Origin: an uncultured Ignavibacteria bacterium
GTDB taxonomy: Bacteria; Bacteroidota; Ignavibacteria; Ignavibacteriales; Melioribacteraceae
NCBI GenBank assembly: GCA_937930275.1
Contig: CALGLM010000179.1
Span: 1 to 22,425 of the forward strand
Direction of reading: 5' to 3'
DNA length: 22,425 nucleotides
Position numbers and translations under genes: made by a program. Of this stretch, positions 8,368 through 18,880 are shown in pieces. The notes beneath the pieces are model-generated. The model saw only the letters and a list, made by a program, of their open reading frames with translations, ran no database searches and was not told the DNA's origin. Each line of letters starts with the position of its first letter. Position 1 is the stretch's first letter.

Positions 8368-11300
8368 ATGACTGTTAGCGAATTGAAGAACCTGCTTGAA
8401 GAGCGAATATTGGTATTAGACGGTGCAATGGGGACAATGATACAAAAACATCGGTTAACCGAAGCCGATTACAGAGGGACAAGATTTAAAGACTTTGGAT
8501 ATGACTTACGAGGGAATAACGATGTTTTATCTTTAACACAACCGCATATTATTAAAGAAATACATAAATTGTACCTTGAAGCCGGCAGCGACATAATTGA
8601 AACTAACACTTTTAACGGAACTTCAATTAGTCAAGCGGATTATCATCTTGAGCAAATTGTTTACGAACTAAATTATCAAGCGGCAAAAATTGCAAAAGAG
8701 GCTGCTGAAGAATACACAAAAATGAACCCAAATAAACCGCGATTTGTAGCGGGAGCATTAGGTCCTACAAACAGAACCGCATCCTTATCTCCGGATGTTA
8801 ACGATCCCGGTTATAGAGCAGTTACTTTTGATGATCTAAAATTAGCGTATTACGAACAGGCAAAAGGATTAATTGACGGAGGTGCGGATATATTTCTTGT
8901 GGAAACAATTTTTGATACGCTTAATGCCAAAGCTGCCTTGTATGCGGTTCAAGAATTAATAGATGAAAGAAATTTAGATATTCCGATTATGATAAGCGGA
9001 ACTATTGTTGACCAGAGCGGAAGAACTCTTTCCGGACAAACTACTCAAGCCTTTTATATATCGCTATCACACGTAAATAATCTGGTAAGTATAGGATTAA
9101 ATTGTGCACTTGGACCCAAACAGATGCGTCCCTTTATTCAAGAACTTTCGGAAGTTGCTGATTGCTACATAAGTTTATATCCTAATGCCGGATTACCTAA
9201 CGAGTTTGGCGGATATGACGAAAGTCCTGATAGTATGCTTTTTACATTAGAAGAATATGCTAAACTCGGATTTTTTAATATAATTGGCGGTTGCTGCGGT
9301 ACAACTCCGGACCATATTGCAAAATTTGCTACAATTCCGGAGAAGTATAAACCACGTAAGATTACCCCCAAACATAAACATACGGCCTTAAGCGGGTTAG
9401 AACCTTTAATTTTTAGGGAAGATGTAAACTTTGTAAATATTGGCGAAAGAGCCAACGTAACAGGTAGTCGAAAATTTGCTCGCTTAATTAAAGAAAATAA
9501 ATACGAAGACGCTTTATCCGTAGCTCGTGAACAGGTTGATAACGGAGCACAAGTTTTGGACATTAATATGGATGAAGCAATGATTGATTCTGTTGCAGCA
9601 ATCACAAAATTCTTAAATTTACTTGCATCAGAACCGGATATTGCAAAACTTCCTATTATGCTTGATAGCAGCAAATGGGAGGTAATTGAAGCCGGATTAA
9701 AATGTTTGCAAGGAAAAGGAATTGTTAATAGTATTAGCCTAAAAGAGGGTGAATCAATATTTATTGAACATGCAAAAAAAATTAAAAAATACGGTGCAGC
9801 AGTTATTGTAATGGCATTCGACGAAAAAGGACAAGCAGATAGCTTTGAACGTAAAACTGCTATTTGTGAACGTGCATTTAAATTACTTACCGAAAAAGTC
9901 GGATTTCCGCCTCAAGATATTATTTTTGATCCCAACATTTTTGCCATAGGCACGGGAATAGAAGAACATAATAACTATGCCGTTGATTTTATTAACGCTA
10001 CAAAATACTTAAAAAAGAAATTTCCTCTATCTAAAATTTCCGGCGGAGTTAGTAACGTATCATTTTCATTTCGCGGACATGATGAAATTAGAGAAGCTAT
10101 GCATTCGGTTTTTTTGTATCATGCAATTGCGGCAGGTATGGATATGGGAATAGTAAATGCGGGACAACTTGCGGTTTACGAAGAAATTCCAAAAGATTTG
10201 CTAAAGTTAACCGAAGATTTAGTTTTGAACCGTAGACCTGATGCAACAGAAAGATTACTCGAATTTTCCGAAACAATAAAGAAAAAAGAAAAAACAGAAG
10301 TATTAACCGAAGAGTGGAGGCAAAAATCTGTTGAAGAAAGATTAAAGCATGCTTTAATAAAAGGGCTTGTAGAACACATCGAAGCAGATACAGAAGAAGC
10401 AAGGAAGAAAATAGGTTCTCCTCTTGCAGTAATAGAAGGTCCTTTAATGGATGCTATGAATGTAGTTGGAGATTTATTCGGAAGCGGCAAAATGTTTTTA
10501 CCACAAGTTGTAAAAAGTGCACGAGTAATGAAAAAAGCAGTTGCTTATTTAATCCCTTATATTGAAGAAGAGAAATTAAAAAGCGGAGATACGAGCAACA
10601 ACGGAACGATTTTGTTGGCAACCGTAAAGGGAGATGTGCACGATATCGGTAAAAATATTGTAGGTGTTGTTTTAGGTTGTAATAATTACAATATTATTGA
10701 CCTTGGAGTAATGGTTCCTTCAGATAAAATTTTGAGCACGGCAATAGAAAAAAATGTTGATATAATTGGTTTAAGCGGATTAATTACTCCTTCGCTTGAC
10801 GAGATGGTACATATTGCTAAAGAGATGGAAAGACTAAACCTTAAACTTCCTTTATTAATTGGCGGAGCTACAACAAGTAGAGTACATACCGCAGTAAAAA
10901 TTGCCCCGAATTATAGCGGACCAACAATTCACGTTTTGGATGCATCTAAAAGCGTAGGGGTAGCCGGCAATTTAATAAACTCTGATAACAAAACACCATT
11001 TATTGAAAAAATTAAATCGGAATATGATGTAATACGAGATAATCACGCAAAAAAAAGTAACCAAAAAGAATTTATAACATTAGAAGATGCACGCAAAAAT
11101 AAATTATCTTTAGACTGGAACAACTACATACCTTCCAAACCAAAATTAAAAGGAATTGCTTTATTCGATAAAGTGCCTTTAGAAAAAATTAGAGAGTATA
11201 TTGACTGGACGCCGTTTTTTAGCACATGGGAATTAAAAGGAAAATATCCCGAGATATTCTTAAACGAAAATTACGGAACCGAAGCAAAAAAGATTTTTGA

Positions 11301-12057
11301 CGATGCAAACATTTTGCTCGATAAAATCATAATAGAAAATTTATTGATTGCTAAAGGAACAATTGGTATATTCCCTGCAAATTCGGTTAATGATGATATA
11401 GAAATTTACGGAGATATTGATAGAGAATTAATAATCGGAGTTTTACATACAATCAGGCAGCAAATAAAAAAGGCAAAAGGTGAACCTAATTTAGCTTTAG
11501 CCGATTTTATTATGCCAAAGGAATTTGGAAATACAGATTATATCGGTATGTTTGCAGTTACGGCAGGTTTAGAAATTGAAAAATCGTTAGAAAAGTTTGA
11601 AAAAGATCATGATGATTATAACTCAATAATGATTAAAGCCTTAGCCGATAGATTGGCTGAAGCTTTTGCTGAGTACTTACACTTTAAAGTTAGAACAGAA
11701 TATTGGGGTTATGCAAAAGACGAAAATTTAACCAATGATGAATTGATTGCAGAAAAATACAACGGAATTCGCCCTGCCCCCGGCTATCCTGCACAACCCG
11801 ATCATACGGAAAAACTTTCAATATTTAAATTGTTGAATATTGAAGAAGGTATCGGAATTAAATTGACAGAAAGTTTGGCTATGTATCCGGCTGCAAGCGT
11901 TTGCGGAATTTATTTTGCTCATCCCAAATCAAAATATTTTGGTGTAGGCAAAATAAGCAAAGACCAAGTTGCGGATTACAGCATTCGTAAAGGAATGAAT
12001 TTTAAGGAAACAGAAAAATGGTTACGCCCGATTTTAAATTACAATGACAACGACTAA
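8368..12057 (+). CDS. metH: Cobalamin-dependent methionine synthase, full length
   Basis: Cytosolic enzyme that moves a methyl group from methyltetrahydrofolate to homocysteine through methylcobalamin, yielding methionine. At 1229 residues it matches the E. coli protein in length, and all modules are present in order. The homocysteine domain covers about 1-330, with zinc ligands Cys246 and Cys309/Cys310 in GGCCGT. The pterin domain covers about 350-620 and begins [16 protein letters not shown]. The cap and B12-binding domains cover about 650-890, with DVHDIG providing the cobalt ligand His758. The reactivation domain lies beyond about 900, with [12 protein letters not shown] from Arg1135. The upstream 132-base gap, divergent from hldD, holds only AT-rich sequence; no cobalamin or SAM riboswitch is evident. 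A methyltransferase gene starts two bases after its stop, so they are likely cotranscribed. Confidence 0.97.
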   Translation: MTVSELKNLLEERILVLDGAMGTMIQKHRLTEADYRGTRFKDFGYDLRGNNDVLSLTQPHIIKEIHKLYLEAGSDIIETNTFNGTSISQADYHLEQIVYELNYQAAKIAKEAAEEYTKMNPNKPRFVAGALGPTNRTASLSPDVNDPGYRAVTFDDLKLAYYEQAKGLIDGGADIFLVETIFDTLNAKAALYAVQELIDERNLDIPIMISGTIVDQSGRTLSGQTTQAFYISLSHVNNLVSIGLNCALGPKQMRPFIQELSEVADCYISLYPNAGLPNEFGGYDESPDSMLFTLEEYAKLGFFNIIGGCCGTTPDHIAKFATIPEKYKPRKITPKHKHTALSGLEPLIFREDVNFVNIGERANVTGSRKFARLIKENKYEDALSVAREQVDNGAQVLDINMDEAMIDSVAAITKFLNLLASEPDIAKLPIMLDSSKWEVIEAGLKCLQGKGIVNSISLKEGESIFIEHAKKIKKYGAAVIVMAFDEKGQADSFERKTAICERAFKLLTEKVGFPPQDIIFDPNIFAIGTGIEEHNNYAVDFINATKYLKKKFPLSKISGGVSNVSFSFRGHDEIREAMHSVFLYHAIAAGMDMGIVNAGQLAVYEEIPKDLLKLTEDLVLNRRPDATERLLEFSETIKKKEKTEVLTEEWRQKSVEERLKHALIKGLVEHIEADTEEARKKIGSPLAVIEGPLMDAMNVVGDLFGSGKMFLPQVVKSARVMKKAVAYLIPYIEEEKLKSGDTSNNGTILLATVKGDVHDIGKNIVGVVLGCNNYNIIDLGVMVPSDKILSTAIEKNVDIIGLSGLITPSLDEMVHIAKEMERLNLKLPLLIGGATTSRVHTAVKIAPNYSGPTIHVLDASKSVGVAGNLINSDNKTPFIEKIKSEYDVIRDNHAKKSNQKEFITLEDARKNKLSLDWNNYIPSKPKLKGIALFDKVPLEKIREYIDWTPFFSTWELKGKYPEIFLNENYGTEAKKIFDDANILLDKIIIENLLIAKGTIGIFPANSVNDDIEIYGDIDRELIIGVLHTIRQQIKKAKGEPNLALADFIMPKEFGNTDYIGMFAVTAGLEIEKSLEKFEKDHDDYNSIMIKALADRLAEAFAEYLHFKVRTEYWGYAKDENLTNDELIAEKYNGIRPAPGYPAQPDHTEKLSIFKLLNIEEGIGIKLTESLAMYPAASVCGIYFAHPKSKYFGVGKISKDQVADYSIRKGMNFKETEKWLRPILNYNDND

Positions 12058-12059
12058 TA

Positions 12060-12863
12060 ATGACTAAATTATTTAATTCTATATACACAAAAGCGCTTCA
12101 CATTTATTTAAGTCTTCAAAAACATAGGGAAATAGATTTATCGAAATTAGATTTAATTAAAAATGCCGATTCTGCAAAATTAAGTGACTCAAACTTTTTG
12201 CAATATAACGTACTCCCCTTAATGGGAATAAATAATGAACGTCCTAAGATGTTTCCCAAAGATTTGACCGGCTTTGGTTTATTTTATTGCCAATATCCTA
12301 TTCAGTTTGCAAAGTATTTAGTGTTATTAAGCAAATTGAGGATTGACACTTATATGGAAATCGGAGTAAGACACGGAGGTACTTTTGTTATCACAACCGA
12401 ATACTTAAAAAAATTTAACTCTAAAGTAAAAACTTATGCAATTGACATAGGATACTCGCCTACTCTTGCAAAACATTATAATTCGGGAAATAGTAAGTTT
12501 ATAAAAATAAATTCTCTTACTTCCGAATTTAGGAAATTTTTAAATGAGATATCCCAGATTGATTTTGTTCTAATTGATGCAGACCATTCAGAACAAGGAT
12601 GTAGATATGATTACAATTCAGTACATAATAACGCAAGTATAATTGCTTTACATGATATTAGTAACGATAACTGCCCGGGTGTTAATAAGATATGGAACGA
12701 AATTAAAGAACACCAAACAAAGTATGTTTGTTTTGAGTTTATTGAACAGTATGAAGAAATAAAGAAAAGAGAGAACAAAAATTATTTAGGTCTGGGTGTT
12801 GCAGTTAAAAAAGATTATTTATTAAAAAAACAGATTAACTTACAATCACTTTACAGAGATTAA
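12060..12863 (+). CDS. Class I SAM-dependent methyltransferase, CmcI-like
   Basis: Predicted methyltransferase of 267 residues with no signal peptide or membrane segment. The core SAM site is MEIGVRHGGTF (Glu100 and Gly102 in motif I), followed by TYAIDIGYS at the strand-2 acidic position. IDFVLIDADHSEQG and IIALHDIS follow, supplying acidic and histidine residues that could bind a metal. The EIGVRHGG and DADHS pair is typical of the cephalosporin hydroxylase (CmcI)/rhamnosyl O-methyltransferase group and of Methyltransf_24 proteins, often sugar or natural-product O-methyltransferases. The substrate is unknown. The ATG lies two bases after the metH stop and the stop is one base before the next gene's ATG, so the three genes form a tight operon. 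Confidence is good for the fold and low for the substrate. Confidence 0.78.
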   Translation: MTKLFNSIYTKALHIYLSLQKHREIDLSKLDLIKNADSAKLSDSNFLQYNVLPLMGINNERPKMFPKDLTGFGLFYCQYPIQFAKYLVLLSKLRIDTYMEIGVRHGGTFVITTEYLKKFNSKVKTYAIDIGYSPTLAKHYNSGNSKFIKINSLTSEFRKFLNEISQIDFVLIDADHSEQGCRYDYNSVHNNASIIALHDISNDNCPGVNKIWNEIKEHQTKYVCFEFIEQYEEIKKRENKNYLGLGVAVKKDYLLKKQINLQSLYRD

Positions 12864-12864
12864 A

Positions 12865-14739
12865 ATGTTAAAAAAATTTATTTATGTTTATATAATTTTA
12901 GGTTTATTCTCATTTATTTATGCTGATAATACCGGTTATTTTAGTCAAAACTATACAAAATCCATTTATAGAATTGAGATGAGAGACGGGGCTAAATTAT
13001 TCACAGTTGTTTATACTCCCAAAGATACTTCAGAAAAGTATCCTATCCTTTTAATGCGCACGCCTTATACTGTAGCACCTTACGATAGTTTTACTTTTAG
13101 AGAAGACTTGACAAATGAGTATTTAATTAAAGAAAAATATATATTTGTTTTGCAAGATGTTAGAGGACGCTTTATGAGCGAAGGAGAATTTTTAGATATG
13201 CGTCCATATATCAAAGATAAAAAAAGCAATAATGATATTGACGAATCATCAGATACTTACGATACAATTGATTGGTTAGTGAAAAACGTTAAAAACAATA
13301 ACGGTAAAGTAGGAATGTTTGGCATTTCTTACCCGGGATTTTATGCCGCTATGGGATTAATTGACTCTCATCCGGCATTAAAAGCAGTTTCGCCTCAAGC
13401 TCCTATTGCCGATTGGTTTATCGGAGATGATATGCATCATAACGGTGCTTTATCTCTTTCAATGGTTTTTGACTTTTTTGCCGGATTTGGCGTAAAACGA
13501 GATTCTTTGACAACCGAGTGGCCCCCCAGAATGCAATATGATTCCCCTGATATGTACACATTTTTTATTAATTTAGGTCCATTAAGCAACATAAATAGCA
13601 AGTACTATAAAAATAAGATTAATTTTTGGAATGATGTTATTAAACACGATACTTATGATGACTATTGGCAAGCCAGAAATATTTTACCGCATCTTGAGAA
13701 AACTAACCCGGCGGTACTGGTTGTCGGAGGATTTTATGATGCCGAAGATTTGTATGGTCCGATAAATATTTACAAGTCCATTGAAAAGAATTCCCTAAAT
13801 AACGAAAATAGAATTATCATAGGTCCATGGACACATGGGGCATGGAGCCGTAATTCGGGTGATAAATTAGGTGATTTTAGTTTTGGAGCTAAGACAAGCG
13901 AATATTTTGAAAAAGAAGTAGAACTTCCCTTTTTTAATTATTACTTAAAAGGAAAAGGAGTAAAACCAAATTATGAAGCTTTAATTTTTGATACCGGTTT
14001 AAACAAATGGAACACCTTTAAAACTTGGGAGCCAAAGAATACTTTAACAAAGTATTTGTACTTATCTGAAGGGAATAAACTTACTTATAGCAATGATAAC
14101 AATAAAAAAGGGTTTATAGAGTATTGCGTTAATCCTAAAAACCCTGTTCCTTACTATTCAAAATTTCATGATAGCAGAAATATGTATGTTAGAGATTTTA
14201 TGATCTCTGATCAACGATTTGCATTTACAAGACCGGACGTAATTACATTTACTTCTGATTATCTTGGTGAAAATATGACAGTTGCCGGTCCGATTTATGC
14301 CGATTTATTTGTATCAACAACCGGTACCGACTGCGATTGGGTGGTAAAAATAATTGACGTTTATCCGGAAAATGCTGAAACAGACACAGGAAATGATGTT
14401 GAATTAGGAGGATATCAGAGATTGGTTAGATATGAAATGTTACGCGGTAAATTTAGAAATAATCTATCTGTACCTGAACCTTTTACACCAAGTAAAGTTA
14501 CAAAAGTAACAATAAAACTTCAAGATATTTTACATACATTTAAGCGCGGTCATAAAATAATGATTCAGATACAAAATAGCATGTTTCCTTTTTTCGATAT
14601 AAATCCGAATAAATTTATGAATATATTTGAAGCGAAAGAAAACGATTTTATTAACGTAACCAATAGAATATATTACGGTAGAGAATATCCTTCATCAATA
14701 ACATTAGGAATATACGGATACGGAGATCAAAATCCGTAA
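12865..14739 (+). CDS. Exported CocE/NonD-family hydrolase (S15 X-Pro peptidase-like)
   Basis: Predicted serine hydrolase of 624 residues, acting as an esterase, acylase or dipeptidyl-peptidase outside the cytoplasm. A signal peptide spans about residues 1-20. The alpha/beta-hydrolase domain has the nucleophile Ser155 in GMFGISYPG, preceded by the family-typical [15 protein letters not shown]. Asp292 in [11 protein letters not shown] and His324 in GPWTHGAW complete the triad. The C-terminal jelly-roll domain (about 400-620) matches the X-Pro dipeptidyl-peptidase C-terminal type, including [28 protein letters not shown]. Known members include cocaine esterase, glutaryl-7-ACA acylase and alpha-amino acid ester hydrolases; which activity applies cannot be told. 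No lipobox is seen at the signal peptide end. The last 13 bases overlap the convergent SDR gene. Confidence 0.87.
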   Translation: MLKKFIYVYIILGLFSFIYADNTGYFSQNYTKSIYRIEMRDGAKLFTVVYTPKDTSEKYPILLMRTPYTVAPYDSFTFREDLTNEYLIKEKYIFVLQDVRGRFMSEGEFLDMRPYIKDKKSNNDIDESSDTYDTIDWLVKNVKNNNGKVGMFGISYPGFYAAMGLIDSHPALKAVSPQAPIADWFIGDDMHHNGALSLSMVFDFFAGFGVKRDSLTTEWPPRMQYDSPDMYTFFINLGPLSNINSKYYKNKINFWNDVIKHDTYDDYWQARNILPHLEKTNPAVLVVGGFYDAEDLYGPINIYKSIEKNSLNNENRIIIGPWTHGAWSRNSGDKLGDFSFGAKTSEYFEKEVELPFFNYYLKGKGVKPNYEALIFDTGLNKWNTFKTWEPKNTLTKYLYLSEGNKLTYSNDNNKKGFIEYCVNPKNPVPYYSKFHDSRNMYVRDFMISDQRFAFTRPDVITFTSDYLGENMTVAGPIYADLFVSTTGTDCDWVVKIIDVYPENAETDTGNDVELGGYQRLVRYEMLRGKFRNNLSVPEPFTPSKVTKVTIKLQDILHTFKRGHKIMIQIQNSMFPFFDINPNKFMNIFEAKENDFINVTNRIYYGREYPSSITLGIYGYGDQNP

Positions 14740-15491
14740 ATAGAAAACCCGCCGTCAACAGCAATACATTGACCGGTTATATATGATGAGGCAGGCATTG
14801 ATAAAAATGCTGCTAAGTCGGCAACTTCCTCAGGTTTTCCGATTCGGCGCATAGGTGTTCTGCCTATTACCTCGTCAAGATACTCTTTGTTACTTAAAAC
14901 AGGCTCAACCAAAGGAGTATCAATATACCATGGCGCAATCGTATTAACTCTAATTCCGTCAATTGCCCATTCACATGCTAATCCTTTTCCCAACTGTACG
15001 AGGGCCGCTTTTGTCATTCCGTACGGAATTCCGGTTCTCATAAAAGTGATTCCCGCAACAGAAGCAATATTTACTATCGAAGCACTTTTTGATGCCTTAA
15101 GCTTTGGATATAAATTACGACATATATCCACAGTTGCATGTAAATTTGTGTTTATTATTTTATCGTATTCATCTTGTGTATAATCATTTATTTTTTTACG
15201 AATATTTGTACCGACATTATTCACAAGGATGTCTAAATTACTCCATAAATAATCCACTTTTTCAAATAATTTTTTCCTTCCCAAGTTAGTACTTGTATCG
15301 GCAGCTATTCCGTAAGCGTTAAAACCTTTTTCATCCCAAATATCTAATAATTCAGATATATCTTTTTCGTTTCGTGCAACTACTAAAACTTCTGCTCCAA
15401 AGGCTAAAAGTTTTTCTGCAATAGCTTTACCTATCCCTTTGGTTCCCCCTGTTACAACAGCTTTTTTATTTTCTAAAGTCCATCTTTTCAT
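14727..15491 (-). CDS. SDR-family oxidoreductase (tropinone reductase-like)
   Basis: Cytosolic NAD(P)H-dependent dehydrogenase of 254 residues, classical short-chain type. The cofactor motif TGGTKGIG is at 14-21, Arg40 after strand 2 (VVARNEK) suggests NADP(H), and NNVGTN is at 91-96. The active site is Ser144 in NIASVAG, Tyr157 and Lys161 in YGMTK, with an Asn in IINTNLHA. The C-terminal end [18 protein letters not shown] is typical of the family. Overall it resembles tropinone reductase-like proteins and 3-oxoacyl-ACP reductases; no fatty-acid synthesis genes are nearby, so the former label is preferred, with substrate unknown. Its ATG is 10 bases after the kinase stop, suggesting cotranscription. 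Its 3' end overlaps the CocE gene tail to tail. Confidence 0.9.
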   Translation of the reverse strand: MKRWTLENKKAVVTGGTKGIGKAIAEKLLAFGAEVLVVARNEKDISELLDIWDEKGFNAYGIAADTSTNLGRKKLFEKVDYLWSNLDILVNNVGTNIRKKINDYTQDEYDKIINTNLHATVDICRNLYPKLKASKSASIVNIASVAGITFMRTGIPYGMTKAALVQLGKGLACEWAIDGIRVNTIAPWYIDTPLVEPVLSNKEYLDEVIGRTPMRRIGKPEEVADLAAFLSMPASSYITGQCIAVDGGFSIYGF

Positions 15492-15501
15492 ACAATTACT
15501 T

Positions 15502-17379
15502 TTAACTCTTCTTAAAATTTAATGTAAATTTTGTACCTTCCCCTTTTTTGCTACTTACAGATATCTGACAATTATTTAATTCGCAATACCTTTTTACCAA
15601 AGCTAATCCTAATCCGTTTCCTTCATATTTTCTTGTGTAACCTTCATCTTCCTGACTAAACGGCTTAAATAAGTTTTGCATATATGTTTCGGAAATTCCA
15701 ATTCCGGTATCACTTATCTCTACTGTTAATAATTCATTAGAACATGATACATCCAGGTTAACCGAACCGTTTTTTGTATATTTTATTGCATTATCCAACA
15801 AATTAATAAAAATTTGAGAAACCGAATAACTATCACCCATAAATGAATCATCTTTAACTGTACAGTTTACGTTAAAACTCAACTTCTTCTCTTTAATTTC
15901 ATTATTAAAATCGGGAATAATGGTATCCAATACATCCGGAAAAAGCTTTAATTTTCTAACATGAGGTGTATAAGCACCCACTTGAAGTTCCGACATATTT
16001 AAAATTAAATCAATAGTCCGGATAATTCGCATATTAGCTTTTGAAATAGCGTTAAACGCAATTTTAATTGTACGTTCGTTCTCTCCTTCAGCTTTTACAA
16101 TATCTTTTAATAAACCCACAAAATTCATAATTACGTTTATCGGTGTGCGAATTTCGTGTGACATTTGAGCTAAAAAATTTGTTTTCAATTTATCGGCTTT
16201 TTCAGCGTTCAATTTTGCTTCAATAAGTTTTTGTTCTGCTATTACTTTTTGAGTAACATCATTTATTAAGGCAATTTTTGCGTTAAACCCCTTATAAATT
16301 AAGCTATGAGTAGTTATATCGGCAAAAAATATTTCCCCGTTTTTCTTTTTAAGTTTTATATTCGAGGCTTTTTGATATTCACTTTCAAGCGAGTGAGAAA
16401 AGCACTTTTCCGAGATGTTTTCCAATATAAAATTAACGTTATTTAATATGAATTCTTCTTTTGTATAGCCAAACTCATTAACTGCGGTATCATTAACATC
16501 AATAACTATATTATTGTTGATATCATATACAAGCATTGAGTGCGGATTATTATCAAACAACACCCTATAACTTTCTTCCGATTTTTTTAATTGTTGTTGA
16601 AAAATGATTCGTTGAGTAACATCACGTGCTATTCCCTGTATAGAAATCGGGATTTCGTTTTCAACAAATATTTCATTTTTAGTTTCAATATATACTGTTT
16701 CACCGTTATCTTTCACAAAGCTATAAATATAGCCCGATTTATACTCTTTGATAATATTTTCTTTATTTGAAAAGTCATAACTTCCCAAATTTAGTAAAAA
16801 GAGCCCTTTATTGTAATCCGAATACAATTCATTTGGATGTATTCCGGTAATTTTTTGTAATGACGGGCTTACATATTCAAACTTAGCGTAAGGAGATATG
16901 TTAAATCTATATACAATATCAAGTGCATTTTCTGATAATGCACGATATTTTTCCTCACTCTTCTTTAATTCTTCTTCAGCTATTTGTTTTTCTTTTAGTA
17001 ATTTACTTTGATCTATTGCAGATTTAATAGAAAGCGGGAGTCGTGTTCTAAATTGTTTAATAATATAATCATTGGCTCCTTCCCTCATACATTTAACAGC
17101 CGTTTCTTCGTTTATTGAACCGGTATAAATAATAAACGGAATAACAGGCGATTTTTCTCTTGCCAACCGCAATGCACTCATTCCGTCAAAAGAAGGCATT
17201 GAATAATCACATAAGATAATATCAGGTTCAAATTCGGAAAGATTTTTAAGAAAGCTCTCCTTTTCATAAACATGTCTATACGTAAAGTTCATTCCGTCTT
17301 TACGCAATTCACGCAATGCCAGCTCAACATCGGTTAATTGATCTTCTACAATCAGTATTTTAATTTCTTGATTATTCAT
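15502..17379 (-). CDS. Soluble REC-PAS-PAS sensor histidine kinase
   Basis: Signal-transduction kinase of 625 residues with no membrane segments. A receiver domain comes first (about 1-115), with acidic residues in VEDQ, phosphoacceptor Asp58 in ILCDYSMP, the threonine in IIYTGS and Lys108. Two PAS domains follow (about 145-257 and 270-385), each ending in the DVTQ signature before a helix. The dimerisation domain has the phospho-His408 in MSHEIRTP. The ATPase domain has the N box [17 protein letters not shown] and GNGLGL. It can therefore accept phosphate from another kinase and autophosphorylate. I chose the ATG at 17379, since GGAG lies 5 bases before it; the ATG at 17388 is possible, and the GTG at 17403 lies inside a hairpin. 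It sits between pepT and the SDR gene. No partner output regulator is present. Confidence 0.9.
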   Translation of the reverse strand: MNNQEIKILIVEDQLTDVELALRELRKDGMNFTYRHVYEKESFLKNLSEFEPDIILCDYSMPSFDGMSALRLAREKSPVIPFIIYTGSINEETAVKCMREGANDYIIKQFRTRLPLSIKSAIDQSKLLKEKQIAEEELKKSEEKYRALSENALDIVYRFNISPYAKFEYVSPSLQKITGIHPNELYSDYNKGLFLLNLGSYDFSNKENIIKEYKSGYIYSFVKDNGETVYIETKNEIFVENEIPISIQGIARDVTQRIIFQQQLKKSEESYRVLFDNNPHSMLVYDINNNIVIDVNDTAVNEFGYTKEEFILNNVNFILENISEKCFSHSLESEYQKASNIKLKKKNGEIFFADITTHSLIYKGFNAKIALINDVTQKVIAEQKLIEAKLNAEKADKLKTNFLAQMSHEIRTPINVIMNFVGLLKDIVKAEGENERTIKIAFNAISKANMRIIRTIDLILNMSELQVGAYTPHVRKLKLFPDVLDTIIPDFNNEIKEKKLSFNVNCTVKDDSFMGDSYSVSQIFINLLDNAIKYTKNGSVNLDVSCSNELLTVEISDTGIGISETYMQNLFKPFSQEDEGYTRKYEGNGLGLALVKRYCELNNCQISVSSKKGEGTKFTLNFKKS

Positions 17380-17393
17380 TTTCTCCATAAAGG

Positions 17394-17418
17394 AAACGGT
17401 CACTTTTGGTGACCGTTT
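17394..17418 (-). terminator. Perfect 10-bp hairpin between pepT and the kinase gene
   Basis: AAACGGTCAC (17394-17403) pairs exactly with GTGACCGTTT (17409-17418) around a 5-base loop. It starts 8 bases past the pepT stop and is the most G-C-rich stem in any gap of the window. In the minus-strand direction the second arm ends in GTTT and is followed by CCTTT, so the T-run is imperfect. It likely ends or reduces pepT transcription, and it lies only 14 bases before the chosen kinase start. Confidence 0.65.
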
Positions 17419-17426
17419 ATTTTATA

Positions 17427-18677
17427 TTATGCTTTTTCTTCCCATATTGAACTTAAAGTAACTATATTTTTTACCGACATCTCCATATCTTCTATAGCTA
17501 CAAACTCGGTGTAAGCGTGAAAATTATGTCCGCCTGCAAACAAATTAGGAGTAGGTAAACCCATAAAACTTAATCTGCTTCCGTCAGTCCCGCCTCTTAT
17601 TGCAGATTGAATCGGTTCAATATCTAATTTCTTCAAAGATTCAATTGCATAAGCTTCAATTTCCGGATGATTATCTAAGACTTGTTTCATGTTTCTGTAT
17701 TGATTAATAACCTGAAATTCCATTTTGCTGCCGGGATATTTTGCTATTGCTTTTTCGGCTAAGTCTTTAAGAATATTTTCATACTTAACTAAGTTTTCAT
17801 CAATAAAATCACGAATAATAAATTTGCATGTCGTTAAATCTTCGTTACCGTTAAAAGATGTACAATGAACATAACCCTCTCTACCGCTTGTAGTTTCAGG
17901 CGATAATCTATCTTTCGGCAAAGATTCAATAAATTCCGATGCTATTTTTATCGAGTTAATCATAATATTTTTAGCATATCCCGGATGAACATTTTTACCG
18001 TAAAATTTAATAACTACCGCATCAGCGCTAAATGTTTCAGTTTCAATTTCACCCCGCGTGCTGCCGTCAATAGTGTAGGCAAAATCAGCACCTAATTTTT
18101 CTAAGTTAATTTTTTCGGTACCTCTTCCAACTTCTTCATCGGGGGTAAAACAAACTTTAATTGTTCCGTGTTTAATTTCCGGATGTGTAACTAAATAATT
18201 TATTGCATCAATAATCTCAGCAATGCCGGCTTTATCGTCAGCTCCCAATAACGTAGTACCGTCAGTCGTAATTATACTATAACCAATCATTCCGTTTAAA
18301 ACCGGATTTTCTTTAGGTGATATAACTTTTGTACTATCTTTTGGTAGTACTATATCGCCCCCTTGGTAATTTTTATGTATAATAGGATTTACATTTTCTC
18401 CGCTTACTGCCGGACTTGTATCCACATGTGCAATAAACGCAATTACGGGTACTTTTTTTGTCGTATTTGCCGGAAGTGTTGCATATACATATCCGTTTTC
18501 ATCTATTTCTGCATCATTTAAACCTACATTTTTTAGCTCTTCGACTAACGCTTTAGATAATTCTAACTGTTTAGGGTCGCTTGGAAAAGTTTGTGATTCT
18601 TCATCAGATTTAGTATCATATTTAACATATTGCAAAAATCTTTCTACAACTGTAAACTTATAGTTTGGGTCAAACAT
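17427..18677 (-). CDS. pepT: Peptidase T (tripeptide aminopeptidase, M20B)
   Basis: Cytosolic zinc aminopeptidase that removes the N-terminal residue from tripeptides, completing peptide breakdown. At 416 residues it is full length for PepT. Zinc ligands and catalytic residues typical of M20 enzymes are visible: His84 and Asp86 in FIAHVDTSP, bridging Asp147 in LLGADDKAG, the general base Glu181 with Glu182 in FTPDEEVGRG, Asp204 in YTIDGSTRGE, and a C-terminal His in AGGHNFHAYTEF. The segments VNPIIHKNYQGGDIVLP and RGGTDGSRLSFMGLPTPN match PepT rather than other M20 enzymes. AGAGGAAG lies 2 bases before the ATG at 18677. It is followed by a strong hairpin, so it may be a one-gene transcript. 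The 203-base gap upstream is AT-rich and divergent to the next gene. Confidence 0.96.
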   Translation of the reverse strand: MFDPNYKFTVVERFLQYVKYDTKSDEESQTFPSDPKQLELSKALVEELKNVGLNDAEIDENGYVYATLPANTTKKVPVIAFIAHVDTSPAVSGENVNPIIHKNYQGGDIVLPKDSTKVISPKENPVLNGMIGYSIITTDGTTLLGADDKAGIAEIIDAINYLVTHPEIKHGTIKVCFTPDEEVGRGTEKINLEKLGADFAYTIDGSTRGEIETETFSADAVVIKFYGKNVHPGYAKNIMINSIKIASEFIESLPKDRLSPETTSGREGYVHCTSFNGNEDLTTCKFIIRDFIDENLVKYENILKDLAEKAIAKYPGSKMEFQVINQYRNMKQVLDNHPEIEAYAIESLKKLDIEPIQSAIRGGTDGSRLSFMGLPTPNLFAGGHNFHAYTEFVAIEDMEMSVKNIVTLSSIWEEKA

Positions 18678-18880
18678 ATCTTCCTCTATGTTGTTAATTT
18701 TAAACTTATTGAACTATTAATATATAAGTATTTATTTAAAAGAGCAATACTTTTTTGCTATTTAAGTTTTTTATATATTATCTTATTAAATTTGATTTTT
18801 TTATATTTATAATTACTTTTAATTAATTTAACAATGGTCAGATTACATTGGTTCTTGCAAAATATTTATAAGTTAATAAT

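Noticed and set aside
9165..10490. Long open frames antisense to metH
   Set aside because: They lie wholly inside metH, have no start-site signals and resemble no protein family; they reflect the codon bias of the sense strand.
17380..17403. GTG (17403) or ATG (17388) start for the histidine kinase
   Set aside because: The GTG lies in the arm of a strong hairpin and adds no domain residues. The ATG at 17379 has GGAG at proper spacing and begins just before the receiver domain; the ATG at 17388 stays possible.
18340..18352. Short inverted GTACTA/TAGTAC repeat near 18330-18350, and a similar one near 7211-7221
   Set aside because: Both lie inside well-supported coding sequence and are short; chance palindromes in AT-rich DNA explain them.
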